Shown here one piece after another: positions 44,270-52,286 of a stretch of 64,000 nucleotides of DNA; positions within the stretch are counted from its first letter, which is position 1, and the number at the start of each line of letters is the position of its first letter. The stretch is from Gulosibacter molinativorax (GTDB lineage: Bacteria; Actinomycetota; Actinomycetes; Actinomycetales; Microbacteriaceae). The position numbers and the translations under genes were made by a program. The stretch covers positions 1,612,001-1,676,000 of the forward strand of contig NZ_CP028426.1 of assembly GCF_003010915.2 (NCBI RefSeq). The letters are read 5' to 3'. The notes below the pieces were generated by a model. It had not been told where the DNA came from. It saw only the letters and a list, made by a program, of their open reading frames with translations, and searched no databases.

Positions 44270-44752
44270 ATGTCGATAGCGAATACCGCCCCTTCGCGTC
44301 CGGTCAGCCCGCACCCACCCCGGTTCCTCGTTGCGCTATTCGCACTCGGCGCTCTCCTCCTGTGCGCCGTACTCATGCACGCCTTCGGGCATGGTGGGCG
44401 CCACGAGGCCGCACCTGCAACGGCGTCGGTAATGCACGCTGAAGCCGCGCCCGGAAGCCCCACGACGGCGGTCACCTCCGGGCATGGCGAGCACCCAACG
44501 GCCGCGCACGCAGATGGACTTTCGGATCCCGGTGTCGCCTGCGGAGCGGGCTGCGGCGAACATGACATGGTCCAGGTCATCTGCATGCTCGTGTTCCTGA
44601 CCGCGGGTGTGTTCTTCCTCTTCGTTCTCTCCCGGCGATTGGCCACCGATCGCTGGTTCGGTGCGCACGAATTGAAGATGGCTGTTCATGCCCGGGGTGC
44701 GCCCCGTCCGATGACGCCGTCGCCGCAAGAACTCTCCATTAGTCGAACTTGA
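44270..44752 (+). CDS. DUF6153-like membrane protein of the copper operon
   Basis: 160-aa protein with two membrane segments (about residues 18-38 and 100-122) and a His/Met/Cys-containing outer loop (HAFGHGGRHEAAP, VACGAGCGEHDMVQVICML). It matches the small actinobacterial proteins called DUF6153 that sit by copper genes. ATG at 44270 with GGTGGAGG just upstream; an earlier ATG at 44240 is possible. Metal binding in the periplasm-like space is a reasonable inference from the His-rich segment. Confidence 0.7.
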   Translation: MSIANTAPSRPVSPHPPRFLVALFALGALLLCAVLMHAFGHGGRHEAAPATASVMHAEAAPGSPTTAVTSGHGEHPTAAHADGLSDPGVACGAGCGEHDMVQVICMLVFLTAGVFFLFVLSRRLATDRWFGAHELKMAVHARGAPRPMTPSPQELSISRT

Positions 44753-44830
44753 TCGGTCTACCGGGGCCGCGCCATGTGCGCATGGCCTCGCTTTGCCGAT
44801 CCCAAATTCTTCGACGTATTGGAATAACTC

Positions 44831-45427
44831 ATGAAACTCCGAACCTTGTTTATTGTTCCGGGCATTCTCGCCGCCGGACTGGTCCTTGCCGGTTGCACGA
44901 CTGGCCCAGCGGAACCCGCACCTGCTACTTCGACAGCACCATCATCAGTGTCGGAGGACTTCAACTCTGCTGACGTGATGTTCGCGCAGATGATGGTCCC
45001 TCACCATGTGCAGGCCGTCGATATGTCCGACCTGATTCTCGCGAAGGATGACATCGACCCTCGTGTTGTCACCCTCGCCGAAGAAATCAAAGCCGCACAA
45101 CAGCCTGAGATCGACACGCTCAACACCATGCTCGAAGCCTGGGGCATGCCCCAGGCCGCAACCGATGGTATGGGCATGGGCCACGGCGGCCACATGGACG
45201 GCATGATGACCGAGGAAGACATGCAGGCACTCGAAGCCGCAACTGGACCCGACGCGAGCCGACTGTTCCTGGAGCAGATGATCGTGCATCACGAGGGTGC
45301 CGTGGAGATGGCGCAAGCTCAGGTCGATTCCGGGGTGAATCCGGATGCCGTCTCGATGGCACAGTCGATCATCGACACCCAGAACGGTGAGATCGAGACC
45401 ATGCGCGACATCTTGCTGCGCCTCTAA
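44831..45427 (+). CDS. DUF305 lipoprotein
   Basis: 198-aa lipoprotein: signal peptide with lipobox VLAGC, then two DUF305 half-repeats, FAQMMVPHHVQAVDMSDLIL and FLEQMIVHHEGAVEMAQAQV. The repeated M-x2-HH and E/D-M motifs form ferritin-like helices that bind metal, and DUF305 proteins are regular members of copper-resistance operons. A Met/His-rich linker (MGMGHGGHMDGMM) strengthens this. ATG at 44831. It is followed by a strong terminator, so the next two genes may need read-through or their own promoter. Confidence 0.9.
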   Translation: MKLRTLFIVPGILAAGLVLAGCTTGPAEPAPATSTAPSSVSEDFNSADVMFAQMMVPHHVQAVDMSDLILAKDDIDPRVVTLAEEIKAAQQPEIDTLNTMLEAWGMPQAATDGMGMGHGGHMDGMMTEEDMQALEAATGPDASRLFLEQMIVHHEGAVEMAQAQVDSGVNPDAVSMAQSIIDTQNGEIETMRDILLRL

Positions 45428-45439
45428 CCACCCATCCCC

Positions 45440-45477
45440 CTGGGGTCGGCGCGAAACTACTTGCGCGCCGACCCCAG
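45440..45477 (+). terminator. hairpin terminator after DUF305 gene
   Basis: Perfect 14-bp stem CTGGGGTCGGCGCG/CGCGCCGACCCCAG with a 10-base loop, 12 bases after the DUF305 stop. It may reduce, not end, transcription into cueP. Confidence 0.85.
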
Positions 45478-45558
45478 CAACACCAACACACAGCACCGGT
45501 TGCGCACCCTTGGCTACCCAGGGCCACAGCCGGGCCTCGACTGAAAGACGACGACGCT

Positions 45559-46137
45559 ATGAAGCGATTCACAACCCTTGCCGCGGCAGCTGCGGCAATC
45601 CTCTCCCTTACGCTGGCTGGGTGCTCCGCCCCGGATGCTGCGGTGCCCAACACACCCAGTGCCGACCTGCTCGCCTCTCACAACCTGACCGACATGTCGG
45701 CGAGGGAGATCGTCGACACGCTCGACCGGATGAACGTGAGCGACCGGCCTACCGACTTGATCGCATCCGTACAGCCCAATGCCCTCGTCCTGACCGACAA
45801 CGTCACCGAAGTCTCCCTGGACATGCCGGATGACGTGACCTATGTCTCTGTTGCCCCCTTCGTTTCGCAAACACACGAGTGCTTTTACCACAGCCTCACG
45901 ACCTGCCGAGGAGAACTCTCTGCGCAGCAAATCGAGGTGCGGTTCATCGACGATGCGACCGGTGACGTGATTCTCGAAGAAACCACGACCACGTTCGACA
46001 ACGGGTTCGCTGGGTTCTGGCTCCCCCGCAACCTGAGCGGGACGATCGAGGTGACCTACGACGGGAAGACCGGCGAAACCCCGTTCTCGACCGCGAACGA
46101 CGCGGCGACCTGCATCACCACGCTCCAACTCACGTGA
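45559..46137 (+). CDS. cueP: CueP-family copper-binding lipoprotein
   Basis: 192-aa lipoprotein. Signal peptide with lipobox TLAGC, then the CueP domain: RPTDLIASVQPNALVLTD, FVSQTHECFYHSLTTCRGEL with the conserved copper-binding Cys/His residues, TTTFDNGFAGFWLPR and a C-terminal CITTLQLT. CueP stores or delivers copper outside the membrane, for example to superoxide dismutase in Salmonella. ATG at 45559 behind AAAGACGACG. It stands between DUF305 and the CopB ATPase, consistent with a copper operon. Confidence 0.88.
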   Translation: MKRFTTLAAAAAAILSLTLAGCSAPDAAVPNTPSADLLASHNLTDMSAREIVDTLDRMNVSDRPTDLIASVQPNALVLTDNVTEVSLDMPDDVTYVSVAPFVSQTHECFYHSLTTCRGELSAQQIEVRFIDDATGDVILEETTTTFDNGFAGFWLPRNLSGTIEVTYDGKTGETPFSTANDAATCITTLQLT

Positions 46138-46230
46138 TTTTCGGGAGCCGCCCGATGAGACACGGCGACTCCCACCCGACAACAGCGGGGCATCGAGCCC
46201 GATGCACCCGCCGATAGAAAGGACTTCACC

Positions 46231-48510
46231 ATGCATCGAGATCCAGCCCATGAGCACCACGACCACTCGGGAGGTCACGGTGATCACCCGCCGGAGGCGC
46301 TAACTAGGGACAACGCATCCGGCCACCACAACCATCATCAGGCACAGGCGCATCCTGATCACCACGCGCACGCTGAAACCGCTACCGACGCGCGTCTGGA
46401 TCAGCCTGCCGCCCACGACGCTCATGCGGGCCATGCCCACGGGGCAGCGAACCACGACGCCCACGCGGATCATGACACGGGTGCGCATGCCGGACACAGC
46501 GTCGCGATGTTCCGCAACCGGTTCTGGGTGACGCTTGTGCTGTCGATTCCGGTGGTCATCTTTAGTCCGATGGTCGCGATGATTTTCGGCTACCACATAC
46601 CTGAAACCGGCTGGACGACATGGATCGCCCCGGTCCTTGGCACGGTTATCTTCTTCTACGGCGGCATGCCGTTCTTGAAGGGCGCGCTCCGGGAGATCCG
46701 GCTTCGGCAACCAGGCATGATGCTGCTGATCGCGATGGCCATCACCGTCGCGTTCCTCGCGTCCTGGGCCACGTCGCTGGGCGCTGGGCTTGACCTCGAC
46801 TTCTGGTGGGAACTCGCCTTGCTCGTGGTCATCATGCTCCTCGGGCACTGGCTGGAAATGCGCGCGCTCGGTGGGGCATCAAGCGCTCTTGATGCCCTTG
46901 CTGCATTGCTGCCCGATACCGCCGAGCTGGTCCGCGAAGACGGAACCGTGGAGCAAGTGCCGAGCACCGATGTCGCAACGGGTGACCTCGTCCTCGTGCG
47001 AGCCGGAGGGCGCGTGCCAGCCGACGGCACTGTAGAAACAGGGTTCGCCGACATGGATGAGTCCATGGTCACCGGTGAATCAACGACCGTTACCCGCACC
47101 GCTGGAGACGCGGTCACAGCGGGCACCATCGCCACTGACTCCGCAATCCAAGTTCGTGTGACCGCCGTTGGCGAGAACACCGCGCTGGCTGGCATTCGTC
47201 GACTGGTTGCTGATGCGCAAGCATCGTCCACCCGTGCGCAGGCACTCGCCGACCGTGCAGCGGCCTTGCTGTTCTACTTCGCAGTCACCGCGGCCATCAT
47301 CACGGTGATCGTGTGGCTCATTGTCGGTAGCCCCGCCGATGCCATCACCCGCGCCGTGACGGTGCTGATCATCGCGTGCCCGCATGCTCTGGGTCTTGCC
47401 ATCCCGCTCGTGATCTCCATCGCAACCGAGCGCGCCGCTAGCGCTGGCGTTCTCGTCAAGGACCGTCTGGCGCTTGAGCGCATGCGCAGCGTCGACGTCG
47501 TCATGTTCGACAAGACCGGAACCCTCACCGAAGGTCGCCACGCGGTCACGGCGGCAACCATCGTCCCGGGCGCCGACCCGGAGCGCGCGTTCCTGCTGGC
47601 TGCCGCCGCAGAATCCCCCAGCGAGCACCCGGTCGCCCGCGCCATCGGCGCATGGGCGCAGGAACACGCTGCCGGATCGGCAATGCCATCGGTGGACGCG
47701 TTCCGTTCCGAGCCGGGCGTAGGGGTCACAGCAACTGTGGATGGCGTCGAAGTGCGGGTCGGTGGACCGCGCCTGCTCGATTCACTTGGTCTGTCCATCC
47801 CCGAGGGCATTCAAGCGAAGGTCTCCGAATGGGAGTCGCTTGGATCGAGCGTCCTCTTCGCGGTTATCGACGGTCGCATCGAAGGTGCATTCGCCCTGCA
47901 AGATGTGATTCGTCCCGAGTCTCGGGCTGCCATCGATGAACTGCATCGACGAGGCATACGCGTGGGCATGATCACCGGCGACGCCCAGCAGGTGGCGGAC
48001 GCGGTTGCAGCTGACCTCGGCATCGATGAGGTCTTCGCTGGGGTTCTGCCCGGTGACAAGTCTGACAAAGTTGCCGCGTTGCAGAACCGCGGTTACAAGG
48101 TCGCGATGGTTGGCGACGGCGTGAATGACGCACCTGCTCTTGCCCGCGCGGACGTGGGTATCGCGATCGGTGCGGGTACCGACGTCGCGATCGAGTCGGC
48201 AGGCATCGTTCTGGTATCGAGCGACCCGCGCGCCGTGTTGAGTGCGATCGAGCTTTCACATGCCTCCTACCGGAAGATGGTGCAGAACCTGGTGTGGGCA
48301 ACCGCCTACAACGTGATCTCTGTGCCGCTGGCCGCGGGTGTGCTCGCGCCGATCGGATTCACGCTCCCACCGGCCGCAGCCGCCGTGCTGATGTCGCTCT
48401 CCACGATCATGGTCGCTCTGAACGCTCAACTGCTCCGTCGTCATGAGCTGGACCCAGAGAAGCTGGCACCACTCCAACCGACGAAACGCGAATCCGCCCT
48501 GACCCATTGA
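46231..48510 (+). CDS. copB: CopB-type copper-exporting P1B ATPase
   Basis: 759-aa P-type ATPase. An unusually His-rich N-terminus (about residues 1-92) replaces the usual metal-binding domains. The core has six to eight membrane segments with the intramembrane motif ACPHAL near residue 380, the mark of CopB (P1B-3) pumps, as well as actuator VTGES, phosphorylation site FDKTGTLTEG (Asp about 427), HP of SEHPVARAIG and MVGDGVNDAPAL. It exports Cu+ or Cu2+ (family knowledge). ATG at 46231 with AAAGGA upstream. Last gene of the copper cluster. Confidence 0.92.
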   Translation: MHRDPAHEHHDHSGGHGDHPPEALTRDNASGHHNHHQAQAHPDHHAHAETATDARLDQPAAHDAHAGHAHGAANHDAHADHDTGAHAGHSVAMFRNRFWVTLVLSIPVVIFSPMVAMIFGYHIPETGWTTWIAPVLGTVIFFYGGMPFLKGALREIRLRQPGMMLLIAMAITVAFLASWATSLGAGLDLDFWWELALLVVIMLLGHWLEMRALGGASSALDALAALLPDTAELVREDGTVEQVPSTDVATGDLVLVRAGGRVPADGTVETGFADMDESMVTGESTTVTRTAGDAVTAGTIATDSAIQVRVTAVGENTALAGIRRLVADAQASSTRAQALADRAAALLFYFAVTAAIITVIVWLIVGSPADAITRAVTVLIIACPHALGLAIPLVISIATERAASAGVLVKDRLALERMRSVDVVMFDKTGTLTEGRHAVTAATIVPGADPERAFLLAAAAESPSEHPVARAIGAWAQEHAAGSAMPSVDAFRSEPGVGVTATVDGVEVRVGGPRLLDSLGLSIPEGIQAKVSEWESLGSSVLFAVIDGRIEGAFALQDVIRPESRAAIDELHRRGIRVGMITGDAQQVADAVAADLGIDEVFAGVLPGDKSDKVAALQNRGYKVAMVGDGVNDAPALARADVGIAIGAGTDVAIESAGIVLVSSDPRAVLSAIELSHASYRKMVQNLVWATAYNVISVPLAAGVLAPIGFTLPPAAAAVLMSLSTIMVALNAQLLRRHELDPEKLAPLQPTKRESALTH

Positions 48511-48785
48511 GTCAGAAGACGAATCGAATCAACCCGGGCCGCGCGCGATAACGCGACGGTCCTGTTGCCGCGGCCGAGTACACCCGAACGACGGGCAGAT
48601 CATCAGTACTCGGTCGCGGCATGAGTAAGTGGATGAACATCGACATACCGAACGGGGCGACGCCGGGTTGTCATCGTTCGTGCTGGATTTCGTCGTGCCA
48701 CCCGGGCGGATGCTGCCGCGATGCATGGCTGCGACCGAAAGGCCGTACTCATTCCGAGATAACTGGCCTGTAGCGGATAAGATCC
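48511..48785. other. intergenic, nothing recognised
   Basis: About 275 bases between copB and the IS4 element. It has several GC-rich short palindromes (for example CGCGCGATAACGCG) but no ORF or RNA I can support. Confidence 0.35.
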
Positions 48786-48795
48786 GGTTTAGTAC

Positions 48796-50261
48796 CAATA
48801 CCGTTCAGTTAGGGTTACAGCGGTGTAGTTTGGTGGTATGCCAAGAGCTGGGTGGAAGAAGTCGGAGTCCGAACGTCGGTTGTCGGATTTGGTGTCGGTC
48901 GGTGTGCTGACGCGGGTGTTCCCGCCCGGCGTGGTCGATGACGTGATCGCCGAGACAGGTCGTACCGAGCAACGTCATCGCTCGCTACCGGCGCGGGTGA
49001 TGGCGTATTTCTCCATCGGAATGGCGCTGTACTCGGAGGGGTCGTACGAGGACATCTGGTCGCAATTGACCGATGGCCTGTCCTGGGCCTCTGGCTGGAC
49101 CGAAACCTACACACCACCGAGCAAGTCTGCGATCTTCCAAGCTCGGGCCCGGTTGGGGTTCGAACCGTTGGCTGCGCTGTTCGAGCGAGTCGCGAACCCG
49201 ATCGGTGACGCGAGCACGCCGGGTGTCTGGTTGGCGGGCCGTCGGCTGGTCGCGATCGATGGAATGTGCCTCGATGTTGCCGACACTGCGGTGAACCACG
49301 CGCACTTCGGTCGACCTGCGACCAGCAAGGGCGAGCAGTCCGCGTTCCCCCAAGCCCGGGTCGTGGCGTTGGCGGAGTGTGGCACCCACGCCATCTTCGC
49401 TGCTGAGATCGGCCCCTACCGCGAATCCGAAGCGACCCTCGCTGCGCGGCTTGTGCCGAAGCTGCAACGGGGGATGGTGCTCACCGCCGACCGCGGGTTC
49501 TTCTCCTACGCCCTGTGGCGGAAGGCTACCGCGACCGGCGCGGACTTGTTGTGGCGGATCCGCACCGACAAGAGCGCACCGAAGCCGGTCCACGTCGCGG
49601 ATCTACCCGACGGGTCGTGGCTGGCTGACCTGCGCCAGACGCACTCGGCCGCAGCCCGGCGGGCCGAGCCGATGCGCGTGCGCGTGATCGACTACACGAT
49701 CGATGACGGCCGCGAACATCCCGAGCGATACCGTCTGTTCACAACCCTGCTTGATCCGGATGAGGTGTCTGCCACGCAGCTGGCCGCCGGTTATTCCCAG
49801 CGGTGGGAGATCGAGCTGGCCTTCGACGAGCTCAAGACCCACCAACGAGGGCCGCGTACGGTGCTGCGTTCCAAGTCTCCGGATCTGGTGTTGCAGGAGA
49901 TCTGGGGACACTTGTGCTGCCACTTCGCGATCCGGTCCTTGATGGGCGAGGCTGCCGCCCATCAAGGGCATGATCCGGACCGGGTGAGTTTTGTTGCTGC
50001 GTTGCGGATCACTCGTCAAACCCTCGCCCATCCGGGCGCTTTTTTCCCCTGACCAGCATGACCGCGACGGTCCCGGCTGGCTCGGGTTCCTTCGCCGGCT
50101 CCTTGCGCGGCTCAATCCCGTGCGTCGACGCCGTTCTGCTCCCCGGGTGGTGAAACGGAAGTACGTGAAGTGGCACGTCAAACGTGCCGAGCACGCCGAC
50201 TGGCCCCAGCCTGCTAAGCAGACGACGATCAGCGTCAGTCGCTGCTAACTGAACGGTATTG
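48796..50261 (+). mobile_element. IS4-family element with 10-bp target duplication
   Basis: 1,466 bp with terminal inverted repeats CAATACCGTTCAGTTAG and its complement. GGTTTAGTAC occurs directly on both sides (48786-48795 and 50262-50271), a 10-bp target duplication as expected for IS4. The insertion separates the HTH gene at 50304 from its upstream promoter region. Confidence 0.93.
48838..50248 (+). pseudogene. IS4-family transposase with +1 frame change near the 3' end
   Basis: The main frame (48838-50052) encodes 404 aa with the IS4 N-terminal domain (RVFPPGVVDDVIAETGRTEQ), VAIDGMCLDVADT (first Asp), VLTADRGFFSY (second Asp) and YSQRWEIELAFDELK (Glu). It stops at TTC CCC TGA. The +1 frame resumes at once as PDQHDRDGPGWLGFLRR and continues with RVVKRKYVKWHVKR to 50248, the C-terminal tail normally present in this subfamily. 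Either a one-base indel in the T/C run or a programmed +1 slip on CCC-TGA is involved. All catalytic residues lie before the break. Confidence 0.8.
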
Positions 50262-50303
50262 GGTTTAGTACCGTCTGTTCCACCGAAACGCCGCGGAGGC
50301 GAT

Positions 50304-50492
50304 ATGACTGAGCCATGGATCTCTGCCGATGAGATTGCCTCCCATCTCGGCGTCTCCAAAGACACAGTGTACGCATGGATCAGCACCCAGAACATGCCCA
50401 CCCACAAGGTCGGACGCCTCTGGAAGTTTCAGGCAAGCGAAGTTGACGAGTGGGTGCGCCAAGGCGGCGCCTCGACACAGGAGAACGAATAG
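50304..50492 (+). CDS. excisionase-type helix-turn-helix protein
   Basis: 62-aa MerR/Xis-like DNA-binding protein: WISADEIASHLGVSKDTVYA with the wing KVGRLWKFQASEVDEWVRQGG, the standard excisionase-family fold. ATG at 50304 follows GGAGG; upstream in-frame codons belong to the IS edge. The IS4 element lies only 42 bases upstream, so its normal promoter is cut. Such proteins often precede methyltransferase or integrase genes, and the next gene indeed begins like a methyltransferase. Confidence 0.88.
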   Translation: MTEPWISADEIASHLGVSKDTVYAWISTQNMPTHKVGRLWKFQASEVDEWVRQGGASTQENE

Positions 50493-50495
50493 CCG

Positions 50496-51053
50496 ATGTC
50501 ACGCCTCACGGATCTACTCCGTCAACTCCGCAGTGCTGACCCCCAGCTTGGGGCGGATCTCGAAAAGGAGATCACCGCTCTGACGAAGCGACGCAGCTTC
50601 GGTCTGGTCTTCGAACGCCACCAGCCTGAAGCGGTCGAGCTGCCTGGCCAGCCGGTGCGCCGCGGCTCGAAAGTGCAGGTGCTTCCACCACGCGGCGAGA
50701 CTGCAAAGGGCGACGCACGGAATCCGGGAACCACAGTCGTTCTGTATTCAAGTTCCCCTGAGAAAGCGGTCCTCGGCACCGTGCGTCTTCGGCGAACGAT
50801 CAAGGTGAACCCTGATTGCGTGTGGGGATTGCATGGATCGGACATTGGTATTAGCGAGAGCGACCTCAACGCGTACCTCGAAGGCGCCGACGAATCGACG
50901 CTCTTGGAGGTTGACTGCCCAGACTCCTGGGAACAACCGGTGCCGCTCAATTCACTCAGGACGGTACTCGGTATCGAACCCTCGCAAAGTTTCCGCTATC
51001 TGGCCACCGAGCAGGTCGAGCAGGCGAAGCAGCTCAGCGCTCCGGACGTCTGA
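50496..51053 (+). CDS. methyltransferase-N-terminus/ASCH-like chimera
   Basis: 185 aa. Residues 1-70 (LRQLRSADPQLGADLEKEI, RRSFGLVFERHQPEAVELPG, KVQVLPPRGE) match the leader region of site-specific adenine methyltransferases. At about residue 73 it changes to a PUA/ASCH-like domain: TTVVLYSSSPEKAVLGTVRL, WGLHGSDIGISESDLNAYL and SFRYLATEQ. No SAM-binding or DPPY motif is present, so it is not a methyltransferase. It may be a deletion fusion or a genuine small RNA- or base-binding protein. ATG at 50496, 3 bases after the HTH gene. Confidence 0.6.
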   Translation: MSRLTDLLRQLRSADPQLGADLEKEITALTKRRSFGLVFERHQPEAVELPGQPVRRGSKVQVLPPRGETAKGDARNPGTTVVLYSSSPEKAVLGTVRLRRTIKVNPDCVWGLHGSDIGISESDLNAYLEGADESTLLEVDCPDSWEQPVPLNSLRTVLGIEPSQSFRYLATEQVEQAKQLSAPDV

Positions 51054-52191
51054 TTCCGGCCAGTGGCCCCTCGGACAACCAAGTCGAGACAGAAGATTTC
51101 CATCGCTGAGAGTCCGAGTTCCAGGCCAGCGTGTGCCCGGCGTCGAATACTTCCAACTGCACCAGGTCCTTACGACGTTCTGCGAGCACCGACGACAATC
51201 TGATCGGTACCGAGTCATCGTGACTGCCGTGAAGGATGAGTTTCGGCACGGCGAGTTCCTCGGCGCGGGTCACCCAGTCGAATTCTCGTAGCGGGATGCG
51301 AACAGGCAACCCCAGTAGTCGGGCGAGCGTGCCGAGGGTGAGCCACGGAACGGCAAGCAGACCAGCGCCACCCGGGAGCCCAGCGCGCTTGCAGTTTGCC
51401 TTGATGACCTCCACCCAGTCGAGCACCGGCGAATCGAGGACAAGTCCCACTACCAGTGGTGCATAGTCAGACCGATGCGCAACCTGCAGTGCGATCGCAG
51501 CTCCCATAGACCAGCCGAACAGCACGATCCGTTCTGCTCCACGGCGAACCGCGTATCCGATCGCTGCCTCAATGTCTTCGACTTCGGTGGCGCCAAGTGT
51601 GGACCGACCACGTCCCGCGGTGGGCCCTTCCCCATCGTTGTGGTAACTCACCACGAGTGACGTGAGTCCTAGTTCCGTCGCGACCTGTACGCCACGGAGT
51701 GTGCCCGCTCGGGGGCTGCCAAGTCCGTGGACGTGAATCGCCCAGGTGGACAGATCACCGTCGACGCGCCATGCAGGCGCCGAGCCCACCGGCGTCACGA
51801 TCGAGATGTCGCGGGCATCGAGCCCGGCATCGGCGGGTGTGGCGTAGTAGATGCCGCTCCACGAGACTCGATCACCAGCTCGCGGCGTGAGCCCTGGTGA
51901 CACTCCCACGAGGGCGCGCGCGACTTGGTTCTGACCACGATCCTCGACTTCGTTGCCGAGTTGCGCCCATCCGCCGCGTTCAAACCAGAGATTGTAGGTG
52001 CCGGGCGCTTCGGTATCGCAAGTACGGTCGAGCAGAAGAAGTTGGCGATCACCATTGACCTCAACGCTGCGCAAGGTCAGCTTGAAACGGCGTGGCCCGA
52101 CTGGTGTTGTTAGCTTCCGCGCGATCGTCCATCCCAGGGCTGCACCAGCAGCACCGACCATAGCACCGCCGATCGCGAGCCGCCGCTTCAT
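51034..52191 (-). CDS. membrane-anchored alpha/beta hydrolase
   Basis: 385-aa protein with an N-terminal membrane anchor (MVGAAGAALGWTIARKL) and an alpha/beta-hydrolase domain. The nucleophile is in FGWSMGAAIAL, the oxyanion strand in WAIHVHGLGSPRAG, with LILHGSHDDSVPI (Asp) and FDAGHTLAWN (His). It resembles proline-iminopeptidase/S9-like or bacterial esterase proteins with an extra N-terminal ~140-residue domain. Start ATG at 52191. The 3' end overlaps the convergent ASCH-like gene by 20 bases. Substrate unknown. Confidence 0.82.
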   Translation of the reverse strand: MKRRLAIGGAMVGAAGAALGWTIARKLTTPVGPRRFKLTLRSVEVNGDRQLLLLDRTCDTEAPGTYNLWFERGGWAQLGNEVEDRGQNQVARALVGVSPGLTPRAGDRVSWSGIYYATPADAGLDARDISIVTPVGSAPAWRVDGDLSTWAIHVHGLGSPRAGTLRGVQVATELGLTSLVVSYHNDGEGPTAGRGRSTLGATEVEDIEAAIGYAVRRGAERIVLFGWSMGAAIALQVAHRSDYAPLVVGLVLDSPVLDWVEVIKANCKRAGLPGGAGLLAVPWLTLGTLARLLGLPVRIPLREFDWVTRAEELAVPKLILHGSHDDSVPIRLSSVLAERRKDLVQLEVFDAGHTLAWNSDSQRWKSSVSTWLSEGPLAGIRRPER

Positions 52192-52286
52192 GCGTGCTCC
52201 CTGCTGCTGTCGCCACGATCCGCGCGCAAACCTGTGCGCGCCACGCCCGAGTCGAGCCCCAGAAGTTGCGCCTCAGCCCGCTCTAG

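Noticed and set aside
50496..51053. Complete DNA methyltransferase
   Set aside because: Only the leader region matches; no SAM-binding or catalytic motif follows.
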